This document shows positions 12,311 to 23,539 of a stretch of 64,000 nt of DNA, piece by piece (positions within the stretch are counted from its first letter, which is position 1; every line of letters starts with the position of its first letter). Where the stretch lies: contig JARUPY010000165.1 of the NCBI GenBank assembly GCA_029817715.1, positions 543,617 through 607,616 of the forward strand, in the 5' to 3' direction. The DNA is from Melastoma dodecandrum. Taxonomy: Eukaryota > Streptophyta > Magnoliopsida > Myrtales > Melastomataceae. Below the pieces are notes generated by a model. It was not told the DNA's origin and made no database searches. It worked only from the letters and a program-made list of their open reading frames with translations. Both the position numbers and the translations under genes were made by a program.

Positions 12311-15300
12311 TGTACGCGCGCCCTCCGGCCTAGCACGCGCGCGGCGGCTCTAGCGACACGAGGATCCGGGCCCGCTCCCCGAAGCCCAATCCGGTCGGCG
12401 TCGCGACTCCAGCGTCGGACGCTGCGGAAGGGCATCGGGTTGAATCCTCCCTTGGTTCCCGAGCGGATCTGCGGGGCGTTTCGCCGACCGTCTCCAGTCC
12501 TTGAAGGCGACGGGCGAAAGGCTGCGTTAAGACCTCGCTTGGGAAATTCCGGGAGGAACCAGGGAGCGGCTCGTGTCGCCGTCACCCATCCAATGATGGC
12601 TCCATTTGTAAAACATGTTGTTGTTTAACCTAGGTAAACTATTACGGAGTCGCCACCGACTTTTTATTTTTAAAACTGTTAAGTCGAAAAAAACAGCTGG
12701 TTCGGGGATTTCTACTTACTAGTCTTTACACTCTAAACATGCGAAGATGTGGCGTTTGCTCCAAAAGAGTTTGACTTTTGGTTAACGGGCGTTGGACCCG
12801 ATCCGGGCATGACTCCGGACTCATGTCGCTGTTTTACGGGTGTTGGACCCGATTCAAGCCTTTTGGGCTTGAACTCATGTGTATTTGGCAAACAACATGC
12901 GACGATAGACCTATGGGCCTAAAGCATACGAACAATCACAAACAATTATTTAGATCAAAGGGAGCGGGGAAGGGCGATGATCGTAAGCCTATGCACTTGG
13001 GCTGACGATCCGTTACATGTGGAAATAAAGAAAAGACGGGAAGCCCGCACTTCCCTCATGTACCTGAGATGATGGTTGATGCCGCTTTACTTCGAAGCTA
13101 GTGCCTTCGAGCTTTCTGTCTTCAAAATACCGCTTTTGTCGGGATTCCATGAAGCTCGGTTGATTTTTCATGTAAAATCAAAACACCACAGGAAGACGAT
13201 ATATCAGAAAATTCCAAAATACATGAGATGATTTTGAAATTAACTGGTGAGTAAGAATGATTACTCACCGGGCGTTGTGTGGCCCGTTGATGTTGATCCT
13301 TCATGATGTTGAAAATGGATGTCTGGGGATTGTATAGCCCGTTGATGTGGATCTTCCGTGATGTCGGAAGATGGATGTCTGGGGCGTTGTGTGGCCCGTT
13401 GATATTGATCTTCGGTGATGTCGAAAATGGATGTCCCTTGGTAATGAATTCCTCGTTGTTTTACATGTAAAACAAGGAAATGGAAGAGATGTGCAAAGCC
13501 TTGGAGTAACGGTTAAATTGACGTAAATTTAACCTAATTGAAACAGTAAGGCATGACTTACCGTTTGAATGGTTGAGTTAAATGGAGCATTTTGTAGCTC
13601 GTGAATGTCGATTCTCGTGATGTCGGAGGACAATATACCTTGATGGTGAATTCTCGTTGTTTTACATGCAAAACAAAGAAAATAAGGGGAAATACAATCA
13701 AAATATTGATAGTTAACTTCAAGTAAATTTAGCTAGACGAAAGAGAGGTAACGGTTAAATGATTGTCAATTTCCCGAACAAACTAGGATCTCGTTCTGAT
13801 GGGAAGTATGATAAAATACAACAAAGGAATGTCGTAGAGCATTAGTTTTAAATCATGTGGGAGATTAATCCGATGTTATGAACGTTGAATGCAGTTAACG
13901 AGAGATAATATTTGGTCGTTTAAAAAAATGAAATATATATTTTGCAAATGCCTGGGCTAACAATCAATTAAATGTTAACTGATCGTCATTCTTCTAACCC
14001 CATGTGGGCATACGGTCATGTAAGGAAATGATAATAATAAAAGCCTATTATTATTATTATTATTAAATAAATAAACAAAACCTAACCCACAAATCGTGTG
14101 AATATTGAGAGGAAAAAGGGACGATATCTTACCTCTGGGAATTGGAGATAGTGGAGAAGCCAATAATTGGTAGATGAACGAAGAGGCTCGTACGTCCAGG
14201 GGAGAGACGATCTCCAGCGGGATTTGCCGCCGCATGGGGAAGGGGAAGCCGACGTTGTAGACTGGAGTCGGCGTCGGAGAAACTTGTCGTGGCAGTCGTT
14301 GAGTCCGGAGGCGTCAGGAAGGTTATGGGTTTGACGCCGTCGGGTTTGGGGGCAGCCAGGTGAAGAGACGAGAGGCGTCGTTACTGCTAGATTTGGCGTT
14401 GGGTCGCTATCTGGACGAAGACATTCGTCGGGAACGGAGATCTGGCATTGGGCGAGCCAGATCTGGTTTTCTATGGGGAGGAGGAGGTTCGTTCGAGGCA
14501 GTCGCAGGTCACCAAGACGTCAGGCCTTGGGGGTCATGGCCGATGGTTCGTCGGGGAGTAGCTGACTCAACGGCGATCGGAACCAGTGGTCGATATCTGA
14601 AGAAAGGCTTGGAGAGTCATCTGGATTCATAAAAAAAAAATGCAGTTGCTGTCGCCGGATCTCGAGGTGTCGGGAAGACGTGGGTTGTTACCGCCGGGAA
14701 TAAGAGATGAATAGCCATCTGACTGCCGCCGATCTGATCGTTGGCGGCGGGGAGTTGCTCTGGGGTCGAACTTGGGGATCCACAGGAGCTGAGCGGCAAA
14801 ACGAGGGTACCACTTTGGGGCTGTCTTGGGAGCTTCAGTGGGGTCGTTGATCGATGTAGGGCTTGGAGCCGTCGCTGTTACGTCAGGACTGGGAGAAGAG
14901 TGGTCGTCCGTCGCGTGAGGAACCGCCGCGTCTGAGTCCTTGTTAAGACGCCGACTTCGAGCTGCTGGGAATCATATCTGGCGTTCCTTGGTGCAGGGCA
15001 TCGGCCGGAAGAGGTGGGAACGCCCAAGGTTGGGGAGGCTGGACGTTTTCATCGGGCGACTTGGCCGACATGTCTTGGGCAGGATAGATCAAGGGACGTG
15101 AGCAGTGACAGAGGTTCGCCGATGAACTCGGAAAGGAGCAAATGAAAGTTGATGGCCGTGTTTCTATGAGGGAAGGTTTCGGAGAAGGGCCGGGAGTCCA
15201 GCTTGGGATCATTCTCCGTTTTTGATCCCCGGGGAAGCGGCTTCTTCAATGAGGAAGCCCCCCCCCCCCCCCCCCCCCCCCCCCCACAAGCTCCGATCAA

Positions 15301-15871
15301 GCAAAGGCCTTCCCCCCTCCAAGGAAAAATGCCTCGGGGCTCGGGTTAGAAGAAAGAAATAGGGGGAGGCGGGGAACTCATAGCTGTGATGTTCCCAAAG
15401 AGCCGTCACACCAACAGGTTGGTGAGGGGGTATTCTTGAACGGCGGTCCGCTAGGTGGGTGGCGTGCCGCAAGCCCTCATCCCACGTGGGTAGCGGTTAC
15501 TGACATGATGCAGTAGATGAAGTTGACATCTGTCGATTTTGCCCATCCTGTTTTCTTTTGTGAAGCGGGGGGCTTCTGGGATGGGAATGATTAGAAGTGT
15601 TACTTTTGTCATCCTTCTCCACCGTCGTCGCAACAAGTAGAAGCAACCTTTAGCGGAGATATTTGTTCATGGAACAATTGTCGAAGTGAGGATCTCTTTC
15701 AGCGGACGACGCATCGGCCATATTTGTCCGGATGACTAAAATTGACGTTCGGAGCTCGACAGAAAAGAGTTGAACATAATATCCAAAGAGCATGATCGTT
15801 GTATCCGTTCGAATAATTTGCGATGTTAGTCTAAACGATTATGGGCGATGTGACAATTTGGAGTATCTACA
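12311..15871 (-). repeat. 5' LTR of the Ogre/Tat-like element
   Basis: Copy of 2256-5787. The most visible difference is a run of 28 C at 15258-15285 where the partner has only 6. Other differences are scattered single bases, a 4-base indel near 12478 and small A/T run changes. The GC-rich blocks and chance open frames are the same as in the partner LTR. Confidence 0.9.
15258..15285. repeat. Poly-C run of 28 in one LTR
   Basis: Homopolymer present only in this LTR copy. Its length is likely unstable and hard to sequence, so the exact number of bases should not be trusted. Confidence 0.85.
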
Positions 15872-16746
15872 TAGCGTTGAGTCGATGTTTGAACATTCAT
15901 CGTTTTCTTGAAACAGAGAATCGACATGTTCGTAATTTAACAAAATATCAATGGCCTTAAAATATAAAACCATGTTAGGAACGTTTTTGCATTCGAGTTG
16001 GGCTTGATAATAAGTAAAGCAGTTAATTTCGAGTCGAAGAAGGGCTTGAATTAAGTCATATTTTGATTTATTATAAATTACTTTCACCTTCGTTTGGTTT
16101 TACAATTTCTTCTTACATCAAACCAAGAGAGTAGTAATAAGGATAGATTATGGGCATGAGCAATTGACTATTTTGATAATCATTAAAATTAATTATCTTA
16201 TTAATTGAAAATTAAAATTAATAGAATCATTATATACTCGGGAAGTAATTCCTGTCATTTTAGATGTCCAATAACAAGAAATTCAAACTTTCTTGATATA
16301 TTATGCTTTTAGGCATAATATAATTTTTAGGCATGAACACCACAAATGGATATTTCTACCACAACCGGCAGAACAATTATCTAGAACAGATAGCAAAATC
16401 TCATAATTCAAGCGCAACTTACCAAACTTCTACAGAATCATCTACAGTTTTATCAGTATAATATTTTTATTCTGCAATCTTTTTTTTTTTTTAGTCATAT
16501 GGTTGGCTCACAACATTTGAATACAACGAAACCATGTCAAATTGAGAATTGCCTGGCATTTTCGTATTTGGGCTTCAAAGTTTTAAGTTGTGTTTGCGTT
16601 AGCGAATGAAATGGATTCACCATAACCAAACTCATTATTACTGCTCAAGCTACGGCTCTATAATCTTTATTTAATAAATGTTTTATTTGGTTTTTTTTAC
16701 AACTAATCATTGAGTGTTCAATGGAAATAAATATGAAAGAAGGATC
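15872..16746. other. AT-rich intergenic stretch and 3' flank of the oxidase gene
   Basis: No gene is seen. It starts with the target duplication TAGCG (15872-15876). Near 16665-16690 the minus strand carries AATAAA-type motifs about 60-80 bases after the stop codon of the oxidase gene, plausible polyadenylation signals. Confidence 0.55.
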
Positions 16747-18781
16747 TCATTTGACTATGGTCTTGAGTTTCCTTCCCCTGGTCCTGCCGCATCCCATGAT
16801 CTTCGAAGGCAACTTCCTTACCTTCTCGATCCCTTCCTCGAACGCCGTCCGCATCCCCATGTAGAAGTGCGACTCGATGTGGCAGTGGAACGCCCAGACT
16901 CCCGGGTTATTCGCCACGAATCGCAGGGCAGTCCATCCAAATGGGTGCAGGGGCGCCGTGTTCTTCATTATCGGGTTCACCAGGTTGTACTTCTTTGGGT
17001 CCTCATCGGGGTCGAACTTCCCCGTCCCGTGCCCCAGGACCCAAAAGTCGTGCCCGTGGAGGTGCCAGGGGTGGGTCTCGCTATTGTTCTTTGTCATTGT
17101 GTTTGCATTCTGGAGGATCACGTCGACGGTGGAGTTGAACTTGAGCCGGTAGATGGAGCTGGCCGCTGTGGCGTTGGTGTTATTCGCGACGGAATAGATG
17201 TTGTAGTTATTGTATCCAGGCAGGGTATCGGGTGAGGGCTTCTGGTCGAAGACACCTTTGATGTTCTTCCTCATCGAGATCAAGTACGGCGTGGTGGGGA
17301 AGTCATGGGAGACGTTGTTGACAGACCACCGTACGCGGCCGTTGATTGTGTTCCGTGTATTAAGCATCACGATTGTCCTGTCTGAGTTTGGTGGAGGTGT
17401 ATGTATGTAACCGTGATGTGCTTTGACAGACCGGCTCTGTTCCACCCTTGCTGCCACGTCGTTCCAGGCGGGGCCAACAGGCGGAGGAGTTGGTGGAGGC
17501 TTCCGGGGATGGTTTGGGTAGTAGTTTAGGATGGCCAAGGCAGGAGGGGTGGTGGAATTCCGGCTGACAATGCTAGTCGTCATCCAGTAGTTCTTCAACG
17601 GGTCCTGGTCGGCTTTGACCAGGACAGAGTAGGTCTCACCGGAGTAGATGAACAGGTTGCTCACCTCAAAGGGCTCCACATAATGCCCGTCCGCTTCCAC
17701 GACCGTCATGTTGTGACCCTGCAATGATCCCCCGGGCGACAGCCGATCAGTGACTGACTATTGCAAAATTTCAAGACCTGAAGCTGATATTGAGGATTCT
17801 TTTCCTACCTCTATCTGGAAGCTGAGAGCAGATAAGGCAGTAAGGCTTCCAATCCTGAGCCGGTAAACCTTCCCAGGGACGGCTGTGAGGAAATAAGGCG
17901 AGCACTCGGGATTGGTCACATTGCATACGCTTTGATCCGTCACCGTGGAGCAATTGAATCTTCCCCTCCCTTGAATCAGCAAAGAATGAGGCTCTCCGAC
18001 CCAGACGAAGTTGACCGAGGAGAGGCCTGCAGCCTGCTCGTAGATGCTGTTGTGGTACCAGTCTGTGAGGATGATGCTCCTGTCGTAGTCGTAGACAAAC
18101 GGTTCGACCTCTCCGTCTGGCAGCGAGACTTGAATCGATCCGTATAAGCCAGCCTCCCTTTGCATACCGTAGTGGGCGTGATACATATATGTTCCCGGCT
18201 GCAAAGAAATTATCAAAAACCTCGAATATTAATCCCGGTTTGTAGCGAGGGGGGGTCACGAATCATTGACAGTGAACAGATCAGATCACTCACTCTATCG
18301 ACTACGAATCGGTAGTTGAAGGTGTCCCCGGGAACGACAGGGCACTGCGTCACGCCCTCCGCTCCATCACTCCACGGGCTGCCGATCTGCCGAAACATAA
18401 AAAAGAAACATGCAAACAACTTAGGCGAGTTGTTCCATTTACAAGGCCATCCGACCCCTGGTCAACGTCTTCCCTGGCGGCGTCATCCTTCCTTACCTGC
18501 CGGATCCCGTGCCAGTGGATGGCGAGATTCTCAGTACCCAAGCTGTTGGTGACCTCAACGATGACGGTATCCCCCTGCTGCGCTAGGATGGTCGGGCCAG
18601 GCGACTTCCCATTGACGGTAATGGTCAGCTTCTTATAACAATCCGGGGACTTGAACTCATACCTCACGTCCCACCTGTGCATGTGGATCTTTGCCGCATC
18701 CGTCGTCACGACCCCAGCGGCGGCTGCCACCGCCAGAAAAGCCATGAGTCGGGCGGCGATCATCCCCGACGAGAGTCTCAT
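16747..18781 (-). CDS. L-ascorbate oxidase (multicopper oxidase), 4 exons
   Basis: This apoplastic blue copper enzyme oxidises ascorbate with reduction of oxygen to water. Coding exons are 18497-18781, 18294-18386, 17809-18198 and 16747-17718, all with GT-AG introns and matching phases, giving 579 aa. An ATG at 18781 is followed by a hydrophobic signal peptide ([17 protein letters not shown]). Copper-ligand motifs are all present: HWHG (residues 89-92), HAHYG (about 133-137), [10 protein letters not shown] (about 472) and [12 protein letters not shown] (about 534). The [18 protein letters not shown] stretch, [14 protein letters not shown] and the length fit ascorbate oxidases better than laccases or SKU5-like proteins. 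Several N-X-S/T sites suit a secreted glycoprotein. The gene looks intact. Usual family members have YHGHLGMQR at the second copper motif, so the HAHYG variant deserves note. Confidence 0.93.
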
Positions 18782-18830
18782 CGCTGCCGTTTCGAGACTA
18801 TTGTCTTTGAGTCTGATGATATGAATCCAT

Positions 18831-18842
18831 TATTTATATAAA
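18831..18842 (-). promoter_or_regulatory. TATA box of the ascorbate oxidase gene
   Basis: The minus strand reads TTTATATAAATA about 50-60 bases upstream of the start codon at 18781, the only strong TATA motif close to the gene. Transcription would start near 18800-18810 and give a very short leader. Confidence 0.55.
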
Positions 18843-18849
18843 TGTGGAA

Positions 18850-20530
18850 GTGGCGTTCTAAAGCCGTAGGGTTGGTCAGCGCAAATGTAAGAACGCAGTG
18901 TTTTTAGAGAAGTGAATTGATCCTAATTAAAAGAAAAACACCATATAATGATTAAAAAAATACCAAATTCCATATGCGGAAATATTTAGTATTGATCGAT
19001 AAGATTTTTACAAAGTTAATAAAATACAAAAAGGTATTAAGAATACTAAATGTGGTAATTCAATCCGACCTCGGCTCAATATTTTTTGTCCAATAAATTA
19101 TTTTAGTTATGATAATATAATAATAGTAATTCATGCGCCACTCCCAAAAGACGAAAAAAAGGAAAGAGAGAAAGTGTATGATGATGCACTTACTATACTA
19201 TTTCTTAAAATAAAAACAATAGATGTTGCGACAAGGCGTATTGTTTTTTTTTTTATATAAATTAACAAGTTTCTTTGACTTTTCAAAGGTTGTGACCTAT
19301 TCATACTTAATGCATTTGTCGCAAGACTTTATAAGTCATTGATCGAATAAGTCAAACACGTCAAAAATTAATATCCGACCGGACACGGATATGAAAAGAA
19401 ATGTGCCCCGTTCCATTTGTGTTGTCCTTTTCTTTCTTTAATCCAAATTTATCAAACAGGGAAATACTTTGACTAAAAAAAGAATTGATCATAGTCATTT
19501 TTCATTTTTTTAGTGCTATTAAGGGATTTTATTTTTATTTTTTTGTAAAATTTCTTCTTCATTTTAAAAGGAATTTTCTTTTTATGTTCTTCAATTTGAA
19601 CATGATTCAACGTTTTGTTTTGGTTTGTATTATTTTTTTGTTGTGAATATTTTTCCAATTGACGCAATTTCGAGGTCAACCTTCTACAATTTCACTGCAG
19701 TTATTTTAATTAATTTATTTTTTTCAATTTTTTCGGGTTTGTATTTGGTCTCATGAAATACTTTGTTTAGTTAGTTTTTGTCCCATTATCTGGTGGAGAA
19801 TATTGTTTCAGAGATTTACAATTTTTATTTCAGGCGTCATTAAAATGGCAAAAAAAATCAAGCAAATTGGTCCATGCGAGCATGCGAGGTGGTAATTTAT
19901 TTATTTATTTATTTGAAGTAAAAGAAACTCAATGAAGCTGTGAAAATGCCGAAAATAAATAAATAAAATAGTTGCAATATAATGTTGAATTACTTACCAG
20001 AAACGATTACACTAAAAATTGTTATTCAATTTGATGATCAGAAGGTTTAAACCAACGTACCAATACGTCCATCCTCGTTACCAGGTTAATATCTTATTAC
20101 CATTAAAAAATAATAATAAAGATGGGGCAATCACGTAAATAGTCACAAATGTGGAGTAACTTGCCAAATGTGCTAAGTTTTAAAAAGGTTTCGAATTCAC
20201 CCCCGGGAATTCAAAAACTTTTTCGAAAAAAACTATTTTATTTTTTAGCGCGGCCGGGTTTACCCATGCGCTGTGAACACGACTGACTCAGCCGTCCGTC
20301 TCGGACATTTTGTCTTGTTCCAATGACTACTGTTTTTCTTAGTACTACTGATAATTGGGGTTTGAGTCTTATTTTTCTTCCTTTCTGCCTTGCATGTCGG
20401 GTTTAAGCGCCGTCCACCTGGAATATTTTATACATCGTGGATGTTTTCAGTGAAGGGAAGATTCGTGGGCGTACGCCATAAATTTCAGGTCACATATCTC
20501 AGCCTAATTTATAGATCGACGGTCCAGAAC
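18850..20530. other. AT-rich intergenic stretch, no gene seen
   Basis: This is the upstream region of the ascorbate oxidase gene. It is AT-rich with poly-T and poly-A runs and a short TTTA repeat near 19895-19915. No protein-coding or RNA gene could be supported. Confidence 0.55.
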
Positions 20531-21015
20531 ACAGACCCAAGGAAGGAAAATCCAAGAGGGAGGTGACCACAGATACTACAAGGCGAAGGCTTGCTGGACG
20601 AAGGGATCACCAAGCGATGGGATTACCAGGCGACGGGCGACAACAGGTCGGCGAAACGAAAAGCGACAGTCAGACTGGGCGAGCGAGGAAACTCTACGGC
20701 GAAGGCCAATGGGCAACATGGTCGATCAGTCGGCTGTTAAGGAAGGCTCCAGAAGATCTCGGGATCCGAAAGGAGATTGTTGCCAAGATTGCTCATATGG
20801 AAAGGGGATATTCCATGAAGACTGGAAGCGTAATGTATGTGCAATATTACATTACCGTATATACGTAGTATAAATAGTTGTTCTTAGCATTGTACAAACA
20901 CATATCAACACCTCTCTACCGATGGACATATATTGTTATATTTTTATCTTTTCAAGAGCTTTCTTTGTGCTCCTGCTTTCCTATTCACTCTCGAAGGCAT
21001 CGTCAATTGCATTCG
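20530..21015 (+). other. Possible solo-LTR-like block
   Basis: A GC-richer block (20560-20830) is followed by AGTATAAATAGTTG (20868-20881) and a pyrimidine-rich stretch ending near 21015. A purine-rich U3, a TATA box and a pyrimidine-rich R-U5 is the usual layout of a Ty3/gypsy LTR on the plus strand. No matching second copy, primer site or target duplication was found, so this is only a suggestion. The 101-codon open frame at 20563 has no recognised domain. Confidence 0.25.
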
Positions 21016-21678
21016 TAAGTGCTTCCGCTTAAGGCTGCTTATTCGCTGTCTTCCTCTCCTTTCATTTCATACGGCGACCACACATTCAACGAATCCTCTG
21101 GGCATAAAATGACCCGTAGTGCCAGAGATTTTCGATGTGTTTGGATCCGGCTTGTCCGCGGTCACTTTCGGAGCGAATTGAGAGGTTCTTATCTTCCCCA
21201 CCCATCTTTGAATCATGTAGTGTATCCTATCCCTATTTGATTGGTAAAGTTTGAAGACGATAACGAAAAGACCATTCCCAGTTACGCGGTTTTGACTGTC
21301 CATTTCCTTTTTCCACAAAAATTTTCCATTCAAAATTGTGTGGAGCCACTCACGTGGGTGTGAGGATTAGTCCCCTATCCATTCCATAGGAAACGGATAG
21401 CTTACATTTTAAGGATGTGATTAATTATTCGTTAATTCGACGATCATTTTTAAATTTTAGCATTGTAAAATTACTTTATTCCTCTTACCATATTAAGAAT
21501 TTAATAAATCAACTCCTCCAATATATTATAAATAAATAAATTATTACTAGTTTATTATTTAATATAGTGAATTTCGATTTTTATGGTTTAAGATTTATGA
21601 CTTGATGTTTAATATTCAGCTTTTACGATAATTGTCCTAATCTAGAAAAAGAGTGGATATAGTTCTGACATTGTACAT

Positions 21679-21862
21679 GTACAACGCTAGAACAGTGCTT
21701 TACGTTATATATTGTACAACGCTAAAACAGTGATTTCCTTATAAAGTAAAAAAATGAAATATACATAATGTATAAACAATCACTGATCTAGCATTGTACA
21801 ATGTACAATGTTAGAACAGTGCTTTACGTTGTACATTGTACAACGCTAGAACAGTGATTTAT
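21679..21862. repeat. MITE-like repeat with hairpin
   Basis: A 58-bp segment with GCTAGAACAGTGCTTTACGT occurs at 21679-21736 and again, slightly changed, at 21803-21860. The second copy is also part of an inverted repeat: 21777-21807 pairs with 21831-21860 (ATTGTACA and CACTGATCTAG against its complement). The pattern is that of a small non-coding foldback transposon remnant. Confidence 0.55.
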
Positions 21863-21869
21863 TTATACA

Positions 21870-22777
21870 TTAATAAAAAATTCATATTTTTTTGTACAAA
21901 TGTAAAAAAAGAAAATTACGAAAATTTTGTACATTACACAAGGCGTTAGTCCCTTCCTGGCTCCGCCTCTGTCACATTGCTGCATCATCATGCCATTTGG
22001 TCTTCTCTGATTTACAAGCTTTTTTTTTGGTTTGTTTGTATCATGTTTTACTTTTAAAATACGAAACCGTGTTTTGATTAGGGTGAGGCAGGAAAATGTG
22101 AACATATCAGGAAAGAAAAAACAATTTGAAGAGTTAGGTCGTCCCATATTATTTGATTATGACAAAATTTTAAAGAAAAATAAGTATAACCAATAACACC
22201 ATGTTTTTCGGTCCAATTTGTTCAAACGATTCGACAATAAGTAACACCATAGTCATTCATGTATGGTCCATGATGAAAAATTCTCTTTTTCAAAAACTTT
22301 TGTGTAAAATATAAAGTCATTTCTTGGCATCAGTTAAATTCATTAGCTACCTCATTTTCATTTATTCAAGACCATAAATAATACCTATTTATGCATTCTA
22401 AGGATGGTTAAATATTACTACGTCAACAATAAATATTACTACCATACAATGGACGTCCTAAGTACTCAAAATACTCCAAATGTAGGATAGTAAAACACCT
22501 TTTGGTAGAAAGTTCGTTATACTAGTATACTCATGTCTCCAAACACACACTCAACAAGATTTAGAAAATTACACATGTCGCTCTAAGTAAACCATTTTGG
22601 CAGCAAAACAACCAAAGCATTAAAGCATTAACAAGATCCAAAGTAACTCACTGGATGAATGTGCCCAAGAAGCACATCACTTGCCACATCAAACGAGCTA
22701 CTTTGTCGGCAAGCTCTTACAACATAAATGTAAAGTAGCTCCATTCGCTCATATAATTATGGACACAAATACCTTAT
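21870..22777. other. Intergenic stretch, no gene seen
   Basis: AT-rich DNA without a supportable gene. It ends at the low-coordinate end of the Copia element; 22773-22777 (CTTAT) would be its target duplication if the partner could be found. Confidence 0.5.
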
Positions 22778-23479
22778 TGATGGGATGTAACAAGAAAAAC
22801 ACACCCTGAAATTCGTCGAATAGTTTCTTAAGACTGGAACGAAATACTCACAGCGGAAACTAATAAATGACATCAAAGAACAACACCGAGATTTAACATG
22901 GAAACCTCCTCAATGTGAGGAGTAAAACCATGCACGAGACACCACTAAAACTTCTACTAAATCACAATGGAAGTGGGTATACAAGTGTTCTTCTTAAGCA
23001 ACAATAACCAGCACCGAAACCTTTTCTTTACTCAGCGTAACAACAAGAAACTATCTTGGCAATCACTACGATGAACAACTCAAAGAAAACAAGCTGAAAT
23101 CAATAACTCCGAATCTAGTCGTCTCAGAAACAGGACCAAATCAACAGCTAAAAGACTCCAATACTAATCACCACCATTCAGAATAAAGAACCTTAAGTCA
23201 GAAATACTTCTTCAAAATTTGTTGAGGTTCCAATGTTGTTATCGGTAGCAACTCTCGATTTAGTGAACGTCACGTAGGCTAAAACGGAGTTGTGGCGAAA
23301 ATCCGTGAATCTCCTTCTTCGGCTGTATCCCCCTCACCTTGGCTACGTTTTTCTCTCTGTCTGCTATAATCTAAAGACAACCCTAGATGACCCCTTGAGA
23401 ATCTGGTGAGCTTCGGACTTCATTCGTTTAAGGGAACACGGGCTTGGGCCGCTTTCACATATCAGAGAATAGCCCAACA
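22778..23479 (-). repeat. 3' LTR of the Tork-like Copia element
   Basis: About 702 bp, reading TGTTGGGC..CATCA on the minus strand. It matches 27374-28072 along its length, with shared phrases such as CAATGTGAGGAGTAAAACCA and CTTGGCAATCACTACG. Confidence 0.85.
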
Positions 23480-23539
23480 AATCCCCCATGTCGACTATGT
23501 GGAAGAGCTTGTCGTAATACCGGCAACTTGATGACAAGC

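Larger units (their letters stand above)
2256..15871 (-). mobile_element. Non-autonomous Ogre/Tat-like LTR retrotransposon
   Basis: Two nearly identical copies of ~3.5 kb (2256-5787 and 12311-15871) flank a 6.5-kb interior. Both LTRs start TGTACGCGCG on the plus strand and end in ..TACA. TAGCG occurs immediately outside on both sides (2251-2255 and 15872-15876), a perfect 5-bp target duplication that proves the ends. Next to the right-hand LTR the minus strand reads TGGCGACTCCGCTGGGGA, a tRNA-Arg-type primer site as known from Ogre elements. Next to the left-hand LTR the minus strand reads GAGGGGCAAAC, a polypurine tract. The element therefore runs on the minus strand. No gag, protease, RT or integrase was recognised, so it must depend on proteins from another element. 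By eye the LTRs differ at roughly 30 single bases plus a few indels, which suggests recent insertion. Confidence 0.9.

Noticed and set aside
16714..17235. 173-codon open frame on the plus strand
   Set aside because: Antisense to the last exon of the ascorbate oxidase gene.
20563..20868. 101-codon frame on the plus strand
   Set aside because: No domain; the block around it looks more like an LTR promoter region.
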